In this document: piece by piece, positions 62,713 to 64,000 of the stretch
Position numbering within the stretch: position 1 is the first letter of the stretch
Layout of the letters: every line of letters begins with the position of its first letter
Assembly (NCBI GenBank): GCA_037039685.1
Contig: JAWNGF010000009.1
Location: 1,178,001 to 1,242,000 of the forward strand
Source: Ceratobasidium sp. AG-K
Lineage: Eukaryota > Basidiomycota > Agaricomycetes > Cantharellales > Ceratobasidiaceae
Direction: 5' to 3'
Length of the DNA: 64,000 bases
Made by a program: the position numbers and the translations under genes
The notes under the pieces: model-generated
Databases searched by the model: none
Told to the model about the DNA's origin: nothing
The model's input: the letters and a program-made list of their open reading frames with translations, nothing else

Positions 62713-64000
62713 GGTGCAGCAAGTGAGGTGGGAGTTGAGGGTTGTAGCATAGGACTGGAGCAGGTAAAAGTTTTTTGATGAGGGACTTGGATCCCAGCAG
62801 CCTTTTTTATATGCTTAGAACGCCTATTGGGCTGTTCTTCCTTGTTATTGGCTGCCAAGTCATCCCTTGTTTCCTCATGGCAACGCTTCCTGGTAACTCT
62901 GGGGACTTCTTTGATGGCATCTGGATGTTCCTTGTGGAACTCATTAATGAGTTCTGATGCATTGCCAAGGTTCTCCAAGGGTTCCCAAGAGTCATGTTCC
63001 GCAGTGTAGCCCTTCCATTTGACAAAATATTTCAGGATTCCTTTCTCCAACTTGGAACTTTGGATGCGTTCTACCTCATATTCTTCTTTGCCTTCTGGTG
63101 TCTCAATTGGTGGGGGTGGATCCACATGGCAGCCCTCAATTTCATCTTCCTCTTGTTTGGCTAGGCGTGATACATTGATTACTGGATGCATGGTCATAGA
63201 AGGCAGGAGTTGTAGTTTTTTACACGTTCCTCCCTACTGCTTCCAGGATAGTGAAGGGGCCAAGTCGTTTATGCAATAATTTCAAGGATGGCCAATTGGT
63301 CGTGATGTGATCATGGCTTAGCCACACCTTATTGCCCAGGATAAAGGGATCTCCTTGCCGTCTTTTGTCCGCATATTCCTTGTCCCGTTCTTTGCTCAGG
63401 GCCAAACTAGCCTTAGCTTTGTCCAGGTTGTCTTGGATACGTTGTGCATGTGCCGCAGCTTCCGGAACGGAACCATCCTCCACTGGTGTACCTTTGATTG
63501 ATGGGTGGCAAGCTGTGTTGGCAAAAAAAGGTGTCATACCAAGGCTAGAATGGAATGAGTTGTTATATGCAAATTCGGCAAAGGGTAAAAGTGAAGCCCA
63601 GTCGTGTTGCTTGAAGGCGCAGTATGTCCAAATGAAAGCCTCAACCGTTTGATTGATGCACTCTGTTTGTCCATCAGTTTCAGGGTGGTAAGCTGTAGAA
63701 AGTCTAGGCTGGATGTTCAGGGCCTGATAGAGCTCCTTCATGAATTTGGATGCAAAGGTTGGTCCACAATCTGATACGACTGTTTCTGGGCTGCCATGTA
63801 GCTTCCAGCAGTGTTCCATGAACAGTTCCACAAGCTTGGGTGACGTGGTTCTTTCAGTGCATGGGATGAAGTGTGCCATCTTGGACAGGGTGTCAACAAT
63901 GACCAATATTGAGTCTAGGCCCTTGGACAGGGGGAGTTTGACAATCATATCAACCAAAATGTGTTGCCAGGGTTTGGAGGGGAGTTCAAGTGGTTGTAAT
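62388..64000 (-). pseudogene. D pol, integrase end and chromodomain (continues beyond window)
   Basis: From the window edge: integrase core (ILVIVDTLSKMAHFIPC, TVVSDCGPTFASKF, YHPETDGQTECINQTVEAF), the GPF motif (RLGPFTILEAVGRN), a one-base frameshift near 63215, then a chromodomain (EEYEVERIQSS, YFVKWKGYTAEHDSWEPLENL) and an open frame over ORF3 to 62388. Arg-to-Cys and Arg-to-Trp replacements (SDRG to SDCG, ERINQ to ECINQ, RPS to WPS) fit CpG decay. Upstream pol, gag and the 5' LTR of D are outside. Confidence 0.88.

Noticed and set aside
1..64000. CRISPR arrays, operons, ribosome binding sites, rRNA or tRNA genes
   Set aside because: No spaced direct repeats, cloverleaf-like or rRNA segments were recognised. 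Introns and chromoviruses show the sequence is eukaryotic.

Overview
The window looks like a repeat-rich chromosome region of an Agaricomycete (basidiomycete) fungus. Genes at the left end have many 48-67 nt GT-AG introns and protein families typical of mushroom-forming fungi. The remaining ~55 kb is almost entirely Ty3/gypsy LTR retrotransposons with chromodomain integrases (chromoviruses). Species cannot be read from the sequence; a Rhizoctonia-like Cantharellales genome is only a guess.

Left part (1-8950): a tandem array of three related minus-strand genes for AIG1-like P-loop GTPase/coiled-coil proteins (1-2017, cut by the window edge; 2302-4400; 5403-6909, lacking the G domain). A divergent plus-strand gene follows (7085-8950), of a lineage-specific family with Cys/His-Trp and SAM-like domains, apparently decaying.

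Nested repeat stack (about 8975-62214). The base is a Tc1/mariner (DD34E) transposase gene, C-terminal part at 8975-9969 and N-terminal part at 45311-45381. Inserted into it, in order: B3; B4 inside B3's ORF3; A1 inside B4's ORF3; A2 (inside A1 pol) and B1 (inside A1 gag); A3 (inside B1 gag) and B2 (inside B1 ORF3). Target-site duplications (TSDs) were read for B3 (GAAAG), A1 (GTAAC), A2 (AAAAC), B1 (TTAAT), A3 (ACGAC/ACAAC) and B2 (CCTGG). On the right, element C (54297-61839) sits in the 3' LTR of element D (62215 to beyond 64000).

Segment 44303-54296 is inverted relative to the order of insertion. It separates and flips parts of five units (mariner, B3/B4, A1, C LTR, D LTR), and TSDs and LTR halves match only if the segment is turned back.

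Three families can be described well. Family A: 413-416 bp LTRs, two methionine-free ORFs upstream of gag in a ~1.45 kb leader with no AUG, gag with a CCHC knuckle, and a separate pol ending in a chromodomain. Family B: 455-466 bp LTRs, gag, pol in the -1 frame, and an uncharacterised ORF3 after pol, again in the -1 frame. Families C and D also carry a pol-overlapping ORF3. A, B and C each have a 12-nt site just inside the 5' LTR that is perfectly complementary to a segment ~30 nt after the LTR TATA box, the hallmark of Tf1/sushi-type self-primed reverse transcription. A2 and B2 look structurally complete and recent. The other copies are inactivated mostly by CGA-to-TGA changes, pointing to CpG deamination as the main decay process.
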